DNA from: Paragordius varius
Lineage: Eukaryota > Nematomorpha
Direction of reading: 5' to 3'
Assembly: GCA_964247055.1 (NCBI GenBank)
Contig: OZ176059.1
Span: 2,356,001 to 2,420,000, forward strand
DNA: 64,000 nt
Part shown: positions 1 to 13,300 of the stretch, piece after piece
Layout: the number at the start of each line of letters is the position of its first letter
Numbering within the stretch: the stretch's first letter is position 1
Made by a program: the position numbers and the translations under genes
The notes under the pieces: model-generated
What the model was told of the DNA's origin: nothing
What the model saw: only the letters and a program-made list of their open reading frames with translations
The model's database searches: none

Positions 1-487
1 TTAAAACGCTTTCATAATAATTTTTATAAAGACATAGAATATACCTTAAATGTTTTGGTCTTATTGTGTGGCATTTTATATTTATAAAATATAATTAGGC
101 GTTTGCAAACTATGATTAATGCATATTTCTTTTATGGATCTGACTGTATAATATTACATAATTTTATAGCACAGTATCCATTCTATATTTCGCCAGAGAA
201 GCAGAACAATACCTATAAATTTGATAAGTTGCAATATATATTGACAGTACATTTGAGTCAAAATGTGGTTTTTTTTAGTTTAAAAAAGGCCCAGCCTTTA
301 AATCCCAGTATAATTGGGGGTTTCACATATATAAGAAAATTTAAAAAAAAAAGTAACCCATTTTAAACTGCTATTTAGGAAAGCCTCGTTTTTGAATCAA
401 AATAACTTGTAAAGTTAATGTACACAATTAATATGCCTTCATTCCATTATTTACAGTAGGCACTTTATTGTAGTCCAATTGGTGATG

Positions 488-603
488 CAGCAGCGTATGA
501 TACAAAAAAATTTGTCCATAATTAAATAAACAATTTTAACGTTGTAAAATGAGGAAAATGTTTAATTTCGCACACTTGTTGTTTTTATCCATACGATACT
601 GTA
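488..603. mobile_element. CAGTAGCG-type hairpin MITE, copy 1
   Basis: The left end reads CAGCAGCGTATGATAC and the right end reads ATCCATACGATACTGTA, which is its inverted complement. The copy is about 116 bp with a unique A/T-rich middle. In other copies the ends are CAGT next to a TA, the pattern of Tc1/mariner/pogo-related non-autonomous elements. No coding capacity is present. Confidence 0.6.
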
Positions 604-3449
604 ATGCCTATTGTCCGAAAATAATTTCAAGTGGCAAACACTAAAGTGGGTACAATATAAATTAAAGCGTCCTAAAAATATATAAAATCGAAAAAAATTA
701 AATTTAATCAAAATATATATGGAGTTAAAGCATCATATTTTGTTCATGAGCCTTTTTACAGGTAATTGCCTGTTTTACACCTTAGAGATGAAATAATATA
801 TGATTATATTTAAATATGAATTCTAAACAAATTTTTATATGATATAAAGCTTATATTTACCAAATAAATTTTTGTAAGATAAAACTTTTAAACAAGGTCA
901 AATTTTTTAATAACAAATATGGTTTCATAAGGTTGGGTCTAAACCGCAATAAATCAACTATCAACAATGACTGTAGTCGTTTAAAAAATATGCAATTTCC
1001 ACCTAAACCCATTACGATTGTGTATCAACTGATGGTTGGAACAATGAATGAATGAAATATAAGCTAGGGAGTTAATATATTTTTACTCTTAAAAAACCAG
1101 AAAAATTTAATCGTAGATGTCCAGATATAATTCATACGACCGCAGAAAGTTTTAGAGATACCGTTAAATATACGGATTCCTTTTTTGGAAGTTTTGGGGT
1201 TTATAAGTTTTTTAATATATATATATATATATATATATTATGGTTATCACTCAAAACTTAGCTATAAACTTAGTTCAAAACTCGGGTAAATGAAGTAGTG
1301 TTAATAATAAGGCAAACAGACCAATACATTGTTGAAATGGATTATAACGTCAAATTAAATTATTTAAAATCGTGCAATTGAAAAAATCAAATTTTTGCAA
1401 ACTTTTTGGAGTGTATTTTTTGTATATTAGAGCATTATTTGTTACAAAAATTTCACACTACTGATGCGCAAAAGATATTAACTGTTAAATATTCCATGTT
1501 ATTAAGTGATCGGTGAATTATATGCAATTTTTCTAAATGTATATCAAAAACGTAAAATATTTCTGCCGTAAACCCCTAACAAAATTTAAAAACTGTCAAA
1601 ACAATTTAGCAAAACCGCTTAGCCTATAATTTAAATTTAAAAAAATACGCGAAAACATCAAATAAACCTAAACGAGTCGTATATTAATGTGATCTATAAA
1701 TTTTGTCCAAGCTTTCTCAATTCATAACATGTGAAAATAATCCAAATTCAACAACGTTTAAAAATCAATTCAAACTTTAACAGGTGTTTTACGTAACTTT
1801 GAAACATATTATATTTTGGGTTGGTAAAGTATGACAAATCAACCTAAATTATCCTAAATACCTATACTCTGTCATTGTGTTTATTAAATTTAATGTGGCT
1901 TCCTTAACTTTTTGATGGGGGCTGTGCTTTTTTTCAAGATAATCATTTCACAAAATTGTGTATTTATCTCCATCAGGAATATAGAAATCAAATTAACTAC
2001 AAATCTTATATAAAGCCCTATATTATAATTTCTAATAATGATATCTTTTTCATATAATATGTGAATAAGTAATTGTTTTATTATAAAATCAATGATAATG
2101 CCAGGATGTCTACTGATTCGATATATAATCAAGGGACTAAATTATATTTTATTTGATTAGGATCCTATTAATATATTTTAATATGTAATTATATAGGCAT
2201 TTAAATATATAATTTTACTAAAATCAATTGCATAAATTAAAAAAATATATATAAAACACCACTTTTAAATTGTAAATATCACACTCATGATTCATATTAT
2301 ATTGATATTGAAACTTTTTTCTTTAAATAAATGTATTTCACATTAAAAACTAATATTTATTATTTTACTTCCACAAATATGTTAAACTAAATTTTGTTGG
2401 TTGATTTGGTTTATAAAAACCAAAATTTTAGCCTATTTTAGAGTTTGTCAATCAAAAAGATATGCCAATCATTATAAAACCATAAAATGTTTGTGCGATA
2501 TAACATTATCCAATATTCTCCTCTAAAAATACTAAATATTGAATGCCGCTTGTCTTCAAACTGTCTAAATAATGGGCAAAAATTTTGTTTTACAAAAATT
2601 AGAAAATATTTATTCATTTTAATTTAATAAATCTGTAAAATATAATCCTAATATATTTGATATCAAATATAAAATTCAACAGTTTCATTTCTTATAATGT
2701 GGATGAAAATCTATGTATTGTGTATAAATATGGAGACATTAGATCTAAAATTGTATAAATTCAAGTAGGATTTTTAACTAAATTTATTTGAATTATGTTT
2801 TTTGCATAAATGAATTGTATTTGAATAAAATGGGATAACAATAGTAATTGCCCATTTGTTATTTAGCACTACTAAAAACAATAAAAACTATGAGAAATCT
2901 TTGACATTAAATTGCAGGTTAGCCACAATTAATAGTTATCATATTTTGCATAAAAAGGTATATTTTAAATATACTCTAACAAATGATATTTAAATTATAA
3001 TATATATATTTTAAACGAATATACTTAAAATTAGAATTTGTATATAAAAGCAGATGAATTAAACCATAAAAAATAATCGTCTGATTGACTACTTATGTTT
3101 GTTTTTTCGTCTGCTTAATTTAAAAGTTCTTTTTGATTATCCCACCCAAATAGGTATGTATTTTATTTATATTTATGACAATAAATAATACTTTATATAA
3201 AACTTAAACATCTTTGGCCAATTTAAATCTAAATATTTAAAAAATTATTAAATTTTTTCTAAATAATGCACAATCTTAACCATTATTTGATCTCATATAA
3301 AAAATTTGTAAATAAATTTTCGGTCGATGATGAAATAATAAAACATCGCTTAATATATTCTCTCATATAGTATGATATATATAATAGAATATTTGCGCCA
3401 TTCCGAAAAACTTATATATTAAGCTGTTAAATAAAAAATTTATTTAATT

Positions 3450-3730
3450 AAGCATTTACAGTTCAAATTCACGCTTGTACAATTCAAATTTACCAACGAC
3501 AATTCGATTTCACCCTAAAAACAAATCAAATGTTTTCGGGCTAATATAACTAATCATAAATATAAAATATATTTTTATAAATATTTTATTGTTTTTCAGC
3601 ATTATATTAATTTTTAACAAAATTTCATTTTTAAAAAATTAAAGGTAATTTATAATCATACAGAAAACATATAATTTATTTTAGGGTAAATTTGAATTGA
3701 AGGATGAATTTCAACTTTAAATAGTATATA
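3450..3730. mobile_element. Foldback-like element, copy A
   Basis: The left arm has repeated variants of CAATTCAAATTCACCCT, beginning AGCATTTACAGTTC. The right arm carries the complement (AGGGTAAATTTGAATTG and so on) and ends in AGTATATA. Next to the left arm is a conserved inner block containing TTTTCGGGCTAATATAAC. No open frame is present. Other copies are at 4652, 23757, 35051, 56777 and 60107. Confidence 0.6.
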
Positions 3731-4107
3731 ATATCAATTCAGTGATTAGACATATTATTGTATTTAAAAATTTTTGGCGGTTAGAGTAAAATTTCAATTT
3801 ATTTAATTTAAGTACTTTTGGTTTATTGTAAAAAATAGTGAAAATTAATATCAAATAATTAAAACTTAATTCTCATCACATGATATCTATTTTAATACAA
3901 AATCAAAAATGTTATAATTTATTTTAAATTTTATGTTAATTTATAAGATTTAATTTAAACAAATCAAGATTTCATTTAAACAAATTTGAATCATCATTCA
4001 AAATTATATTGTCTATTATACGAATTAAGTATAAACATTTATACCCAAAACAATTTAATGCTATTCTTTTATTCGTATTGGTCAATAAATACACATTTTT
4101 GTGATGC

Positions 4108-4147
<40 letters not shown>

Positions 4148-4651
4148 TAGAAGAACTCTAATAGACTTGATACCAAAACCGCAAAAACGGAACTTTTAAA
4201 AAACCAAGCCTAAAAAAAGGAGTCAGAATCAGTTTTACTCTTTAAATTTTTACAAATCAAAAATTAATAATGATACCCATTTAATTTTGTGTAATTAAAT
4301 ACTTATTTGTTTGATTAAACTTAATATTTCAATTTCGTAATATTATAAATTCGGGTATGGTATTCATCTGTTCCTAACTGGTTTTAGGCCATAATACATC
4401 AAATTTTATATATTATCTCAGACAAATTAAAACAAACCTATTTGAGAAGAAGACGCCATTTATTAATATACACCATAAGGATTGAAACAATTTTTCAAAT
4501 AAATATGAGATCATGAAAATAATTTTCCCCGATGGATGCTACAAAATATTTAAGATATTTAGTTGTTGTCGTAAGTCTCTTTACGCATTATTATGTGTTA
4601 GTATATTATAATAATACTGGCATTCATAAAATTTGAATTGAATTTTTTAAG

Positions 4652-4971
4652 TATATATATACCATTTATACACCCTTGAACAATTCAAATTTACCCTGGA
4701 ACAATTCCGATTCACCCTTGAACAATTCATATTCACCCTGAAAATATATTATGTGTTTTTAAGCTAATATAACTCATTATTAATATGATATGTATATATC
4801 TCTATGGCTAAGTTTATTATTTTTTTAATATTATTTTAATTTAAAACATAATTTTATTTTTCAAAAATATATAAAAATATATGTAAATTTTAATTTTAAA
4901 AAACATATAATTTATTTGAGGGTGAATTCGAATTGTTCGAGGGTGAATTTGAATTGTAAATGGTATATATA
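4652..4971. mobile_element. Foldback-like element, copy B
   Basis: The left end is ATATACCATTTATACACCC, followed by about four tandem variants of a ~24-bp unit (CAATTCAAATTTACCCT type). The right arm has two units in inverse orientation and ends AAATGGTATATAT. This is one of the clearest copies: the ends are inverted repeats built from minisatellite-like units, and the middle is non-coding. Confidence 0.7.
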
Positions 4972-5629
4972 TTTCCCAACCCATGTGCAAAGCGACTAAG
5001 AATTATTAATTATATTGGTACTTAACATTTTAATATCAATATTTTAATAGCTATTAAATTTAGATCCCCCTTTTTATGTCGCATTCGGATTAATTTAAAT
5101 AATACAGGCAAGAAGATTTAAGTTGATGTGAGCCATAAAAAATCATAATTACGCAAAAGGTTTCTTTAAGGACCTTTTTATTATAAATAAATTACAAAGA
5201 TACTATTAACCTGTCGTTTTGCAATATTATATAAAGCTATATTATTTGATATTTAGTATGATTTATGATAAATATATTTAATAATCGATTACACACATAA
5301 TTTTTTGCTGTAAGCATCAATTTTAATTTCTTTATATTATATGGCTCTTTACCTGTTTTTTGTTTAAAAATACCTAATATTATCATCAAAAAAATGGTTA
5401 AAAAAATATAGTTTGATTGATGGATTATTTATTTTTTATTTTGTTGTTTTAAAATAATTTTTTTTATAAAAATGCATATATTTTAAGAGATTGATTTCGA
5501 TTATTGATTCCGGAGACAACATGTCTCTTCCACATATTATTTAATGTAAATATAGCTTTACAACCATCTAATTAAATTTAATTTAATATTTAAAGTGTAT
5601 GCATAAATTAAATTTTTTTATTAATATTT

Positions 5630-5635
<6 letters not shown>

Positions 5636-5668
<33 letters not shown>
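5636..5668. repeat. (AT)n microsatellite
   Basis: An uninterrupted AT/TA dinucleotide run, one of many in the window. Such runs also occur in introns and beside mobile-element ends. Confidence 0.8.
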
Positions 5669-5671
<3 letters not shown>

Positions 5672-5876
5672 TTCTAGTAAATGTTTTATAATTCATTGTT
5701 TCCACAAAAATTGCTTAGAAAAAAAAATTAATTTAATATTTTTAATGAGATGTGTGAGAAGATTTCGATTCATACGTATTTTTTTGGTAAGTAAAGAATT
5801 ATAAAATAAAATAATATTAACAAACAAAATTTTATGATATGTTAAGATATATAAGGGAATATTTAATTAGCTATTT

Positions 5877-5994
5877 ACCAGAGCGTATGGCTTATTAAAA
5901 GTTTGTCCATAATTAAATATATATAGTTAATGTTAAAAACATGGAAAATTGTTTAATTATAACCATATGTCGTTTATTAACATATGCTATTGTA
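5877..5994. mobile_element. CAGTAGCG-type hairpin MITE, copy 2
   Basis: It begins TACCAGAGCGTATGGCTTA and ends ACATATGCTATTGTA, which is the degenerate complement. Length is about 118 bp. It is the first of three copies lying close together (5877, 6102, 6273). Confidence 0.5.
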
Positions 5995-6101
5995 TAATCG
6001 AATTAACACAATTTTAATTTCTAATGAATTAATATTAATATGGAGTCGTACAGTCTCTGTTCTTTACTTTAATTCAATTATATTATATAGGTTTCCTTTT
6101 A

Positions 6102-6215
6102 TACAGTAGCGTATGGTAAAACCTACAAATGATTACAATTAAATATTTTTTTTCATATATTATGATTAATTTTAGTTTCTTTGTGATCAAACTATTATTT
6201 TCATACATTCTTGTA
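6102..6215. mobile_element. CAGTAGCG-type hairpin MITE, copy 3
   Basis: The left end TACAGTAGCGTATGGTAAAA is intact. The right end TTTCATACATTCTTGTA is a decayed complement. Length is about 114 bp with no coding content. Confidence 0.5.
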
Positions 6216-6272
6216 AACTATTCATTTATACTTTTTATAAAAGAAAGTTAACTTAATTTTTATTATAATTGT

Positions 6273-6390
6273 TACATTAACATATGGTAAAAACAACAAA
6301 GATAGCGAATAAACTATTATTATGCCATACTTTAACATTAATTTTGATCAGAATTGTGGAAAAACATTTTTTTGCACATACGCTATTGTA
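6273..6390. mobile_element. CAGTAGCG-type hairpin MITE, copy 4
   Basis: It begins TACATTAACATATGGTAAAA and ends GCACATACGCTATTGTA. Length is about 118 bp. The right end is closer to the family consensus than the left. Confidence 0.5.
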
Positions 6391-6869
6391 TTGATGTATT
6401 AAATATATATATACATAATATTTTTGGTTTTACTTTCCCAAATTCTAGAAGATAATAATTATATTTACATAGTATGGATGTGTGTATTCGCCAATTAAAA
6501 ACTCTCAAATGCAAAAATTAGATGCTTAAATATGTAATTCGGAATTAATAGTTTAATACCCTGAACAATACAAAAACGATGTATATTAAGTTTTTGTCGG
6601 ACGGAAATATTATTTATGTCCAATATTTTGATTTGAAACACAGGCTATATTTTAAACAAGCTTACGAAATTACTATTTAACATTTTTTTGTGGTATTGCT
6701 AAAAATTAAAAAAAAATATTTTTATGATATCAAAAAACTAATAAAATAATACTGCTATTTTTAAGGCCTATACAATTTTTCGAATGACGCCTTTTACCCG
6801 TTTTAACCCTCGTGGTCCTAACCTTTAAACACAATTTCACTTGTGCATAAATTAATATGTGTTAGCGCT

Positions 6870-6905
<36 letters not shown>

Positions 6906-8185
6906 ATCAATTTGTTTGCGAATTTCCGATAATCATTTATATTATAACCAGTTAAAGATATGGACAGAGGGCTTGGTTGCATATACTTTTTACCTTATAT
7001 AATGAAAAATTTATATGTATAATTATAATTTTCAGTACTGATTTTTACATTGTAGAACTGTAATAGTTTATTGATTGACAGGAAAAGACGAAAAAAATAT
7101 TTTTTTTAGATTTCCTCTTGTTTCAAAAATTTTCCACTTAATTTATAACTAGTAAAATTTGTAACATATCATTTTTCTAAAATTCATTTAAGCATTATCT
7201 ATAATTTTAAGCTTAAATATCCCTAATGCGTTAATCATTGGGCCTAATAATGAACAATTAATATTTTATCAAATTTCTTCCATCATTTTTTGTTTAATTT
7301 TTCAATGTGTTTTTAGTTTTCTATCTCCCTATCTAAATTTATTTCTATATGGTTAGGTTATTTTATCATGCAGTCACGCTGTTCACAAAATTTTTGTATA
7401 AAATATTTATAAGGTAAAAACTTTATGGATAAAATACTAAAAACATGTATCTACGAACAAAATTTCAAACATATGTATTTCTATAGAGCAGGAACCTGTA
7501 TCAAAAGTGTTTTGTTTGCATTACAAAAAATATATATTTCTGATTATCAAACGAGTATAAATAATGACCATTTTTTATAACAACTATATATGCATTATTT
7601 ATTAAAATAAATCTAAAATTTATATATCAGTATATATCTCTTGTTTTGGTTAGACAATGCTATAATATAGTATAAATTCGTATGTACGCAGGAAAAAGTA
7701 AAATATCCAAAAAATACAGATAACCAAAAAAACTTAAATATTTTAAGTGGTTTTTTCCGTACCTCAATTTATATTTATATGTATAATAAATTTTAACATT
7801 AGAGGGAGAGAGAAAATTTGCAACAGGCAGACATCTAACAGCATATATTATGGCATTATTTTGTGGTATTTTATTATAAATAATTGCACAGGTAAAAATG
7901 AATATTGTGTATAGATATATATAGATAGATATTTTGTGGTAATTTTTTTAGATATATCTAAAAAATGTGTTTTAAATATCCCTCGTCTCTTGTAAACGAA
8001 ACTACAATATGAAAAACAAAAAGGTAGATAACCATTTAGAAACAGAAAGGTAAGCGTATGGTTTGTTCTTTGGAGTTAACTGCATATAATATTAACATTA
8101 TATATATATATATATGTATAAGATAATGCATTCAATATTTCGAAACGAAATATGTAACTTTACGTTGTGTTGGTTTTTTACATAC

Positions 8186-8190
<5 letters not shown>

Positions 8191-8238
<48 letters not shown>
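8191..8238. repeat. Long (AT)n microsatellite
   Basis: A TA dinucleotide run of nearly 50 bp, among the longest in the window. Confidence 0.85.
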
Positions 8239-8240
<2 letters not shown>

Positions 8241-9021
8241 GTGTTCTTTCAGAAACCCATTTCCCTTTTTTGCTAGTTAGAGTAAACGTATGTACATTTT
8301 ATGTGGTGGCTGCAGAGTTCAAATATAAAAACTAAATTACATCTCTATATTTTTATACAAAAGTTAAGTTGTAATTAGTGTTTTAACCAAAATGAATTTT
8401 TTTGTTATAATTATTTAGTATAAACTTTCCTTAAAGCGTCTAAATAATTTTTAAAACTATCTAAACTTCACAGTAGGGAGCCTTATTTTCACAAATATTT
8501 CATTCGTTTTTTACCTTTTCAAAATGTTACCTTTTTAGTATGTTTGTTTTTTAATATTATAATATTGTTGATTTTATAACGATAATTTTAGCGATAAATA
8601 TATAAATTACGCATTTATATTTAAATAAAATTAACATTTTTTTGAATATTTTATCGAAATGATTGACGTGTTTTCCAAAATTATATATACGACGCCAAAT
8701 GTGTACTCTTTGTTATATAAGCCATATTTTGGGTTTTTAAAGATCTTATTTAAAAAATTATATATTTTTAGTTGGAACTATTCTTTAAAAAAAAATAATA
8801 TTTAATTGGTTTGTTGATGAATATTTACATAAATAATTTTTTCGAAAATAATTATTAGTTGAAGCCTGAGGCAATTTAATTTTATATATAATTTAATTAA
8901 TACATTAGATAACTATTACATTTCTAGTGTTGGTAATTATTGCAAAATTTTAAAACTTGTACTTACATAAGAATAGCGACTGTTCACAATAAACTTTTTC
9001 CCCCTTTATCAATGATATATA

Positions 9022-9141
9022 ACAATAGCGTATGGTAAAAAACAAAAACTTGATTAAATTAAACAATGTTTTGCAATCCTTTAATATTGACTATGTTTGT
9101 TGATTAAGGACAATTTTAATGTTTTACCATACGATACTGTA
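9022..9141. mobile_element. CAGTAGCG-type hairpin MITE, copy 5
   Basis: It begins ACAATAGCGTATGGTAAAAA and ends TTTTACCATACGATACTGTA. About 120 bp. Apart from the first few bases this is one of the best-kept copies; the inverted complementarity of the ends is plain. Confidence 0.65.
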
Positions 9142-10446
9142 ATCCGAATTGTGCGTTAATTTTATAAGTGTTGTCCACACGTCATATTTTAATGGTAAAA
9201 TAATCATTATATAACATTTTAGTACATACTTAAAATTTATATTATGCCTAAAAGTATTATTAACACAAAAAACTATTAAAGTTTTAAATTATTCTGCTTA
9301 AATAGGATTACTTCAAATATATTCACAAAACAATCATCAAATTTTTTAAATAAATTAATATCTATTATATATCTATATAATTTAATAAAAAAAGCCTTGA
9401 TTGTTTACATATAATTATGAAATATTTATAAATTATATCATATTACGCAACATTATGAATTCATAATGGTAGTGTGACATTTTAAGTGACGTTTTTCCAT
9501 TTATAATTTTCTATTTATTTTTTGTAAACACAGATATAATAGATATATGTATGTTTTTTAAATATAATTTTGTCATCATGTCGTTTTAATTTTTTTGTCA
9601 TCAAAATAAAGTAAACAATTTATAATAAATTTGTTTTACTAAGAGTAAGAGTGAGTTACATTTTTATTATTGCAAAATTTACAAAATTAATATTTTTTGG
9701 GAAATAAAATTTTATTACACGTTTAAATTAGCCACCATATATCTCTCTCTCCATATTATGACATTTTTTTTCGCTTATTAGTTATCAAATCAAAACAAAC
9801 ATAATAAAATTAAGAAATATATATATATTATACCCCCCGTTGATTATTGAGTAACGTAAACCCAGATATTCAAGGATATAGGTATGCATACTTTTTCCAA
9901 AAAATATTTAAACTTATATTTTTGCTACAAAGGTTATTTTTTACAAGATTGTTGTAATGTATCAGCTAAATTATATCTGTTTGGTTTGCGAATTTTTACA
10001 TTTGTAAGCGTAGATTTAACTTTAAAAATAATGCGTTAATTTGGTTGTTCTCATGGTTTAGAATAAACCTTTAACTGGTTATCTTTTTTTTGAGTTTTGT
10101 TTGTTTAAACGACAAAAAACGGCAACAATTTAAATTTTCATCTGTATATAATAATTTTTTTAATTTTGCATATATTTTAGATTATTTTTTTGGTCCCAAT
10201 CATTTAATACTTGGACCGTTTATTACATAAAAAACTATAGAAATTATTAAATAAAAATAATTTTGAAGAAAAAACACATCTCATAATTAAAAAGAGTTAA
10301 CAAATTAACTAGATATTAAAATTAATTTTAATTTTTGTGGATTTATATTAGCATCTATAGCCAATATAATGAAACATAAAATGCGATAATTTTTTAGTTT
10401 TCAAACTATATATAAAAAAATCACATTACAATTTTTTAGATAATCT

Positions 10447-11972
10447 ATGCCTCGGCCCTTACGAGATTCATATGGAGGTGCTAAACCACCCTATTCTTAC
10501 ATTAGTTTAACGGCTATGGCTATTCAAAGTTCTCCACATAAAATGTTACCGTTGAGTGAAATTTATCGTTTTATTATGCACCGATTCCCCTATTATCGAA
10601 AGAATGCACGGAAATGGCAAAATAGTTTACGGCATAATTTGAGTTTTAATGATTGTTTCATACGGGTACCTAGACCCTTAACATCAACATTAGAAGGCAA
10701 AACTATTCAAGAACTAAAATATACTCAAGTTGATAATAATAATAGTAATCATAAAAAAACAAAAAATAATCTTTTATCATCAACTGCAACAGGTAAAGAA
10801 ATGAGCGGTAAAGGGAGTTATTGGGCCCTACACCCAAAGTGTGGGAATATGTTTGATAATGGTAGTTTTTTACGCCGCCGTAAACGCTTTAAGAAGGAAC
10901 CCGCGATACCCTTAAACAATTTAATGGCATCGAAGAATAATGTAAGTATGGCTAAGAATAAAAAATTAGCATCAACACAACCACGACTCAAAGACTTAAA
11001 TCCCGGGAATTTAACAAATGCTGTAATCGTTTCAAATACGGGGACAAAAGATTTTAACTACCAATGTGGTATTAATTATATATCCTCGGGGATACCCGCT
11101 ACCCCTAGACTTAAAAGAAAAAGTTGCTACGCAGATTTTGCTTTAACCGACAATACTTCATTAAATGATAAAAATATCACAACCAATGATAATGGCAATG
11201 TTAAAAGGTTTAAACCCGATGCAATCATCGATAATAAGCTAAAAAATCATTCTATTCCAACTGGTGCTGTATCGAATATGAGAACTAAAAATGAAAATAA
11301 TTTAAACACTACTTCAATTTTTGATTTTGACCCCCTAACACTTGATAAAAGTGATATGAATATTAATAAAAAAAAATTTGTGAAAGAAAAAATCAATTTT
11401 AAACAGCAATTAAATAGCAATGAACTACCCGGTCCTAACCTACACCCAGTATTATTGAACACAAACTCCACCCCAGTTGATATTAAAACCAATAATAATA
11501 ATTTTCTTCAAAATAATTTAAATCTACCAAATTGTTTTGGATTAAGCAATATTTGTTCACCTTCTATACCCATCTCACCGAAAGGAAATCATATCAATAC
11601 TAATAATATAAATATTAATCCTACAAATTTTAAACCGAATATAAATTTAGTTAAAATGTGCAGTTATAACCCCCCTTTTCCAGGTCCCATTTCAAATGAA
11701 TCTTTACCATCCGCTTCGTTTAATAATATTGATCAAAATGATCAAAATTTAATGAATAATTGGTTAAACTATTACAACACATTCAATCTCTATTATAATT
11801 ATTATCAATATTACTATTGCACCAATAAGGGTAATAATGATAATCCATTTGTTCAAAATTCGAATGGATCGTTTAATAACCTACCTGTATTCCATGACCC
11901 GTGTTCTCTGGAAAGTTTATCGGAAGAAAATTTTAAACATCAAGACAATAGCCAAAACCAAACAAATTTAAG
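10447..11972 (+). CDS. foxB: foxB exon 1 (forkhead domain)
   Basis: It holds the start codon and the whole forkhead domain, and ends after TTTAAG at a GTATAT donor in phase 2. The open frame runs on to a stop at 11998 only by reading into the intron. Codons are strongly A/T-ending, like the other genes here. Confidence 0.85.
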
Positions 11973-13021
11973 GTATATATATTATATTAAAGTGTTTTGA
12001 CTGTGGTTATAAAAATTATATTACTCTTTTACACTTTTGCATATTTTTCATAATCTAATCTATAATTGTTCAGTATAATAGTTTAATATAATCAAAAATA
12101 TCTTATATAAAAATTTATTTCAGACCACAACAAGACACAACTCCAATAGCTAAATATGCCTTTGAACAAAACATTGTTCTCACTAACAACAAATTTCAAG
12201 CCCATAATAACTCCACTGTGTTGAATGAGGAGAATACGACACCCCTTAAAAAACTTGGCAATACCTTGCAATACAATTTTTGCGAAATAATACCAAATAG
12301 CTCTCAAACTGTATTTATATCAATTGGTAAAGATATTGGAAATAAAATAAATACGCCAACTATAAACGCAAAACAACAGCCAACTCAAATTACAAATGAT
12401 GAAAGTAATAGATCAAACTTATTAACCCATTCAAACAAATTTAATATTGATCAATTAATATCGGTAAATGTTACAAAAGAAAACACCCTTCATAAAAAAG
12501 ATGTGTTCGAAACTGCAGAGCACAATAACAAAATATTTCCTTTAAATAATCCTAACATAGGGCAATCTAAACCCAAACCCGATGATAAAATATTAAATCT
12601 TAATAATAATAAAACATTTACGATACAATCTCTCATACAGGATAATGATAAACTTTGTAACATTAATCAAAGGGAATTTGAAGAAAATAAAAATGGTTTA
12701 TTGAATCATTCAACGCTCCCCATAAATTTTGATGATAACGCAAAAATATTAAGCCCTAAAAACGGATGTAAAACCAAATCTCAAAAATCAGTAAACATAT
12801 TTAATGAAATTATTTCACCAATATATACTATGAATGCTAAAAATATGACACCTTCACCTAACAAAATAAATTTTATTAATAATTCTAATTTTAATAATAA
12901 TAATATTAATAATAAAACTTTCAATAAAATAAATAATGCTAATATTCACTTATCACCCTGGTTAACCACAAATTACATTAATAAAAGTCCACCGGATAAA
13001 TACCCACATTTAATTTATTAA
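10447..13021 (+). CDS. foxB: FoxB-type forkhead transcription factor (2 exons)
   Basis: Sequence-specific nuclear DNA-binding protein, 807 aa predicted. The start [18 protein letters not shown] closely follows vertebrate FoxB (MPRP, then KPPYSYISL), which fixes the start codon. The forkhead domain covers about residues 13-150. The recognition-helix region [15 protein letters not shown] is at residues 57-71, and the wing and C-terminal part [10 protein letters not shown] then FLRRRKRFK at 121-149. About 40 Lys/Asn/Ser-rich residues (about 78-120) are inserted between IRVPRP and GKGSYW, inside the wing. The rest is Asn-rich and low in complexity. Exon phases agree (2424 nt, 808 codons with stop). 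FoxB is known as an early neural and ectodermal regulator in animals. Which FoxB paralogue this is cannot be decided from the sequence. It is convergent with egghead. Confidence 0.9.
11973..12123 (+). other. foxB intron (151 nt)
   Basis: The donor is AAG/GTATAT and the acceptor TTATTTCAG/ACC. Removing it joins the two open frames in phase (AG + A gives Arg). Vertebrate FoxB genes are single-exon as far as I recall, so this late intron is lineage-specific. Confidence 0.75.
12124..13021 (+). CDS. foxB: foxB exon 2 (Asn-rich C-terminal region)
   Basis: Open from the acceptor to the TAA at 13019-13021. It encodes about 298 residues rich in Asn, Lys, Ser and Pro, with no domain I recognise. Membership of FoxB rests on in-phase splicing and on the same composition as the end of exon 1. 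It could include a repressor motif, but none is obvious. Confidence 0.75.
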
Positions 13022-13053
13022 ACATTAATACTGTATTTATATATTGTTAATAT

Positions 13054-13300
13054 TGAAGTAACGAGAACTATTATTGGCCATTTTGGTTAAATGGTTAAAA
13101 GGAAATCTAATTTGCCATAATTGGGATTTTTCATTTAATTAGTTTGATTTTAAGTTTATTTTTTCTTCAGTAATATATATATATATATATATGTATCCAT
13201 ATATATATAACTAATATAAACAAAAACTGACAAAAAATATAAATTAAATACCTTTTCGCTAATTTAACCCAAATGGTCAATAATAACTCTCGTTACTGTA
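13054..13300. mobile_element. CAGTAACGAG-type hairpin MITE
   Basis: The left arm GAAGTAACGAGAACTATTAT is matched by the complement of the right arm, which reads CAGTAACGAGAGTTATTATT on the other strand. Arms extend for more than 35 bp, through a GGTTAAA/TTTAACC stretch. The outer base pair is TA next to CAGT, as in mariner-like MITEs. The family differs from CAGTAGCG. It lies 32 bp downstream of the foxB stop codon, so it is probably in the 3' UTR or just past it. Confidence 0.6.

Larger units (their letters stand above)
1..10446. other. Gene-free upstream region of FoxB
   Basis: No open frame here looks coding: the longest are short, A/T-codon-rich and match nothing I recognise. The region holds (AT)n tracts near 1213, 4116, 5636, 6873, 8101 and 8191. 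It also holds five copies of the CAGTAGCG hairpin MITE and two copies of the foldback-like element, all listed separately. The 5' UTR and promoter of FoxB should lie at its right end, but I see no element there that I can name with confidence. Confidence 0.6.

Noticed and set aside
103-366. 87-codon open frame at the left edge
   Set aside because: Its content is typical of A/T-rich non-coding DNA, without splice partners or family match.
10678-10806. The forkhead insert as an unannotated small intron
   Set aside because: The plausible GT...AG pairs I tried (for example 10729-10792) shift the frame straight into a stop, while the unspliced frame is open throughout.
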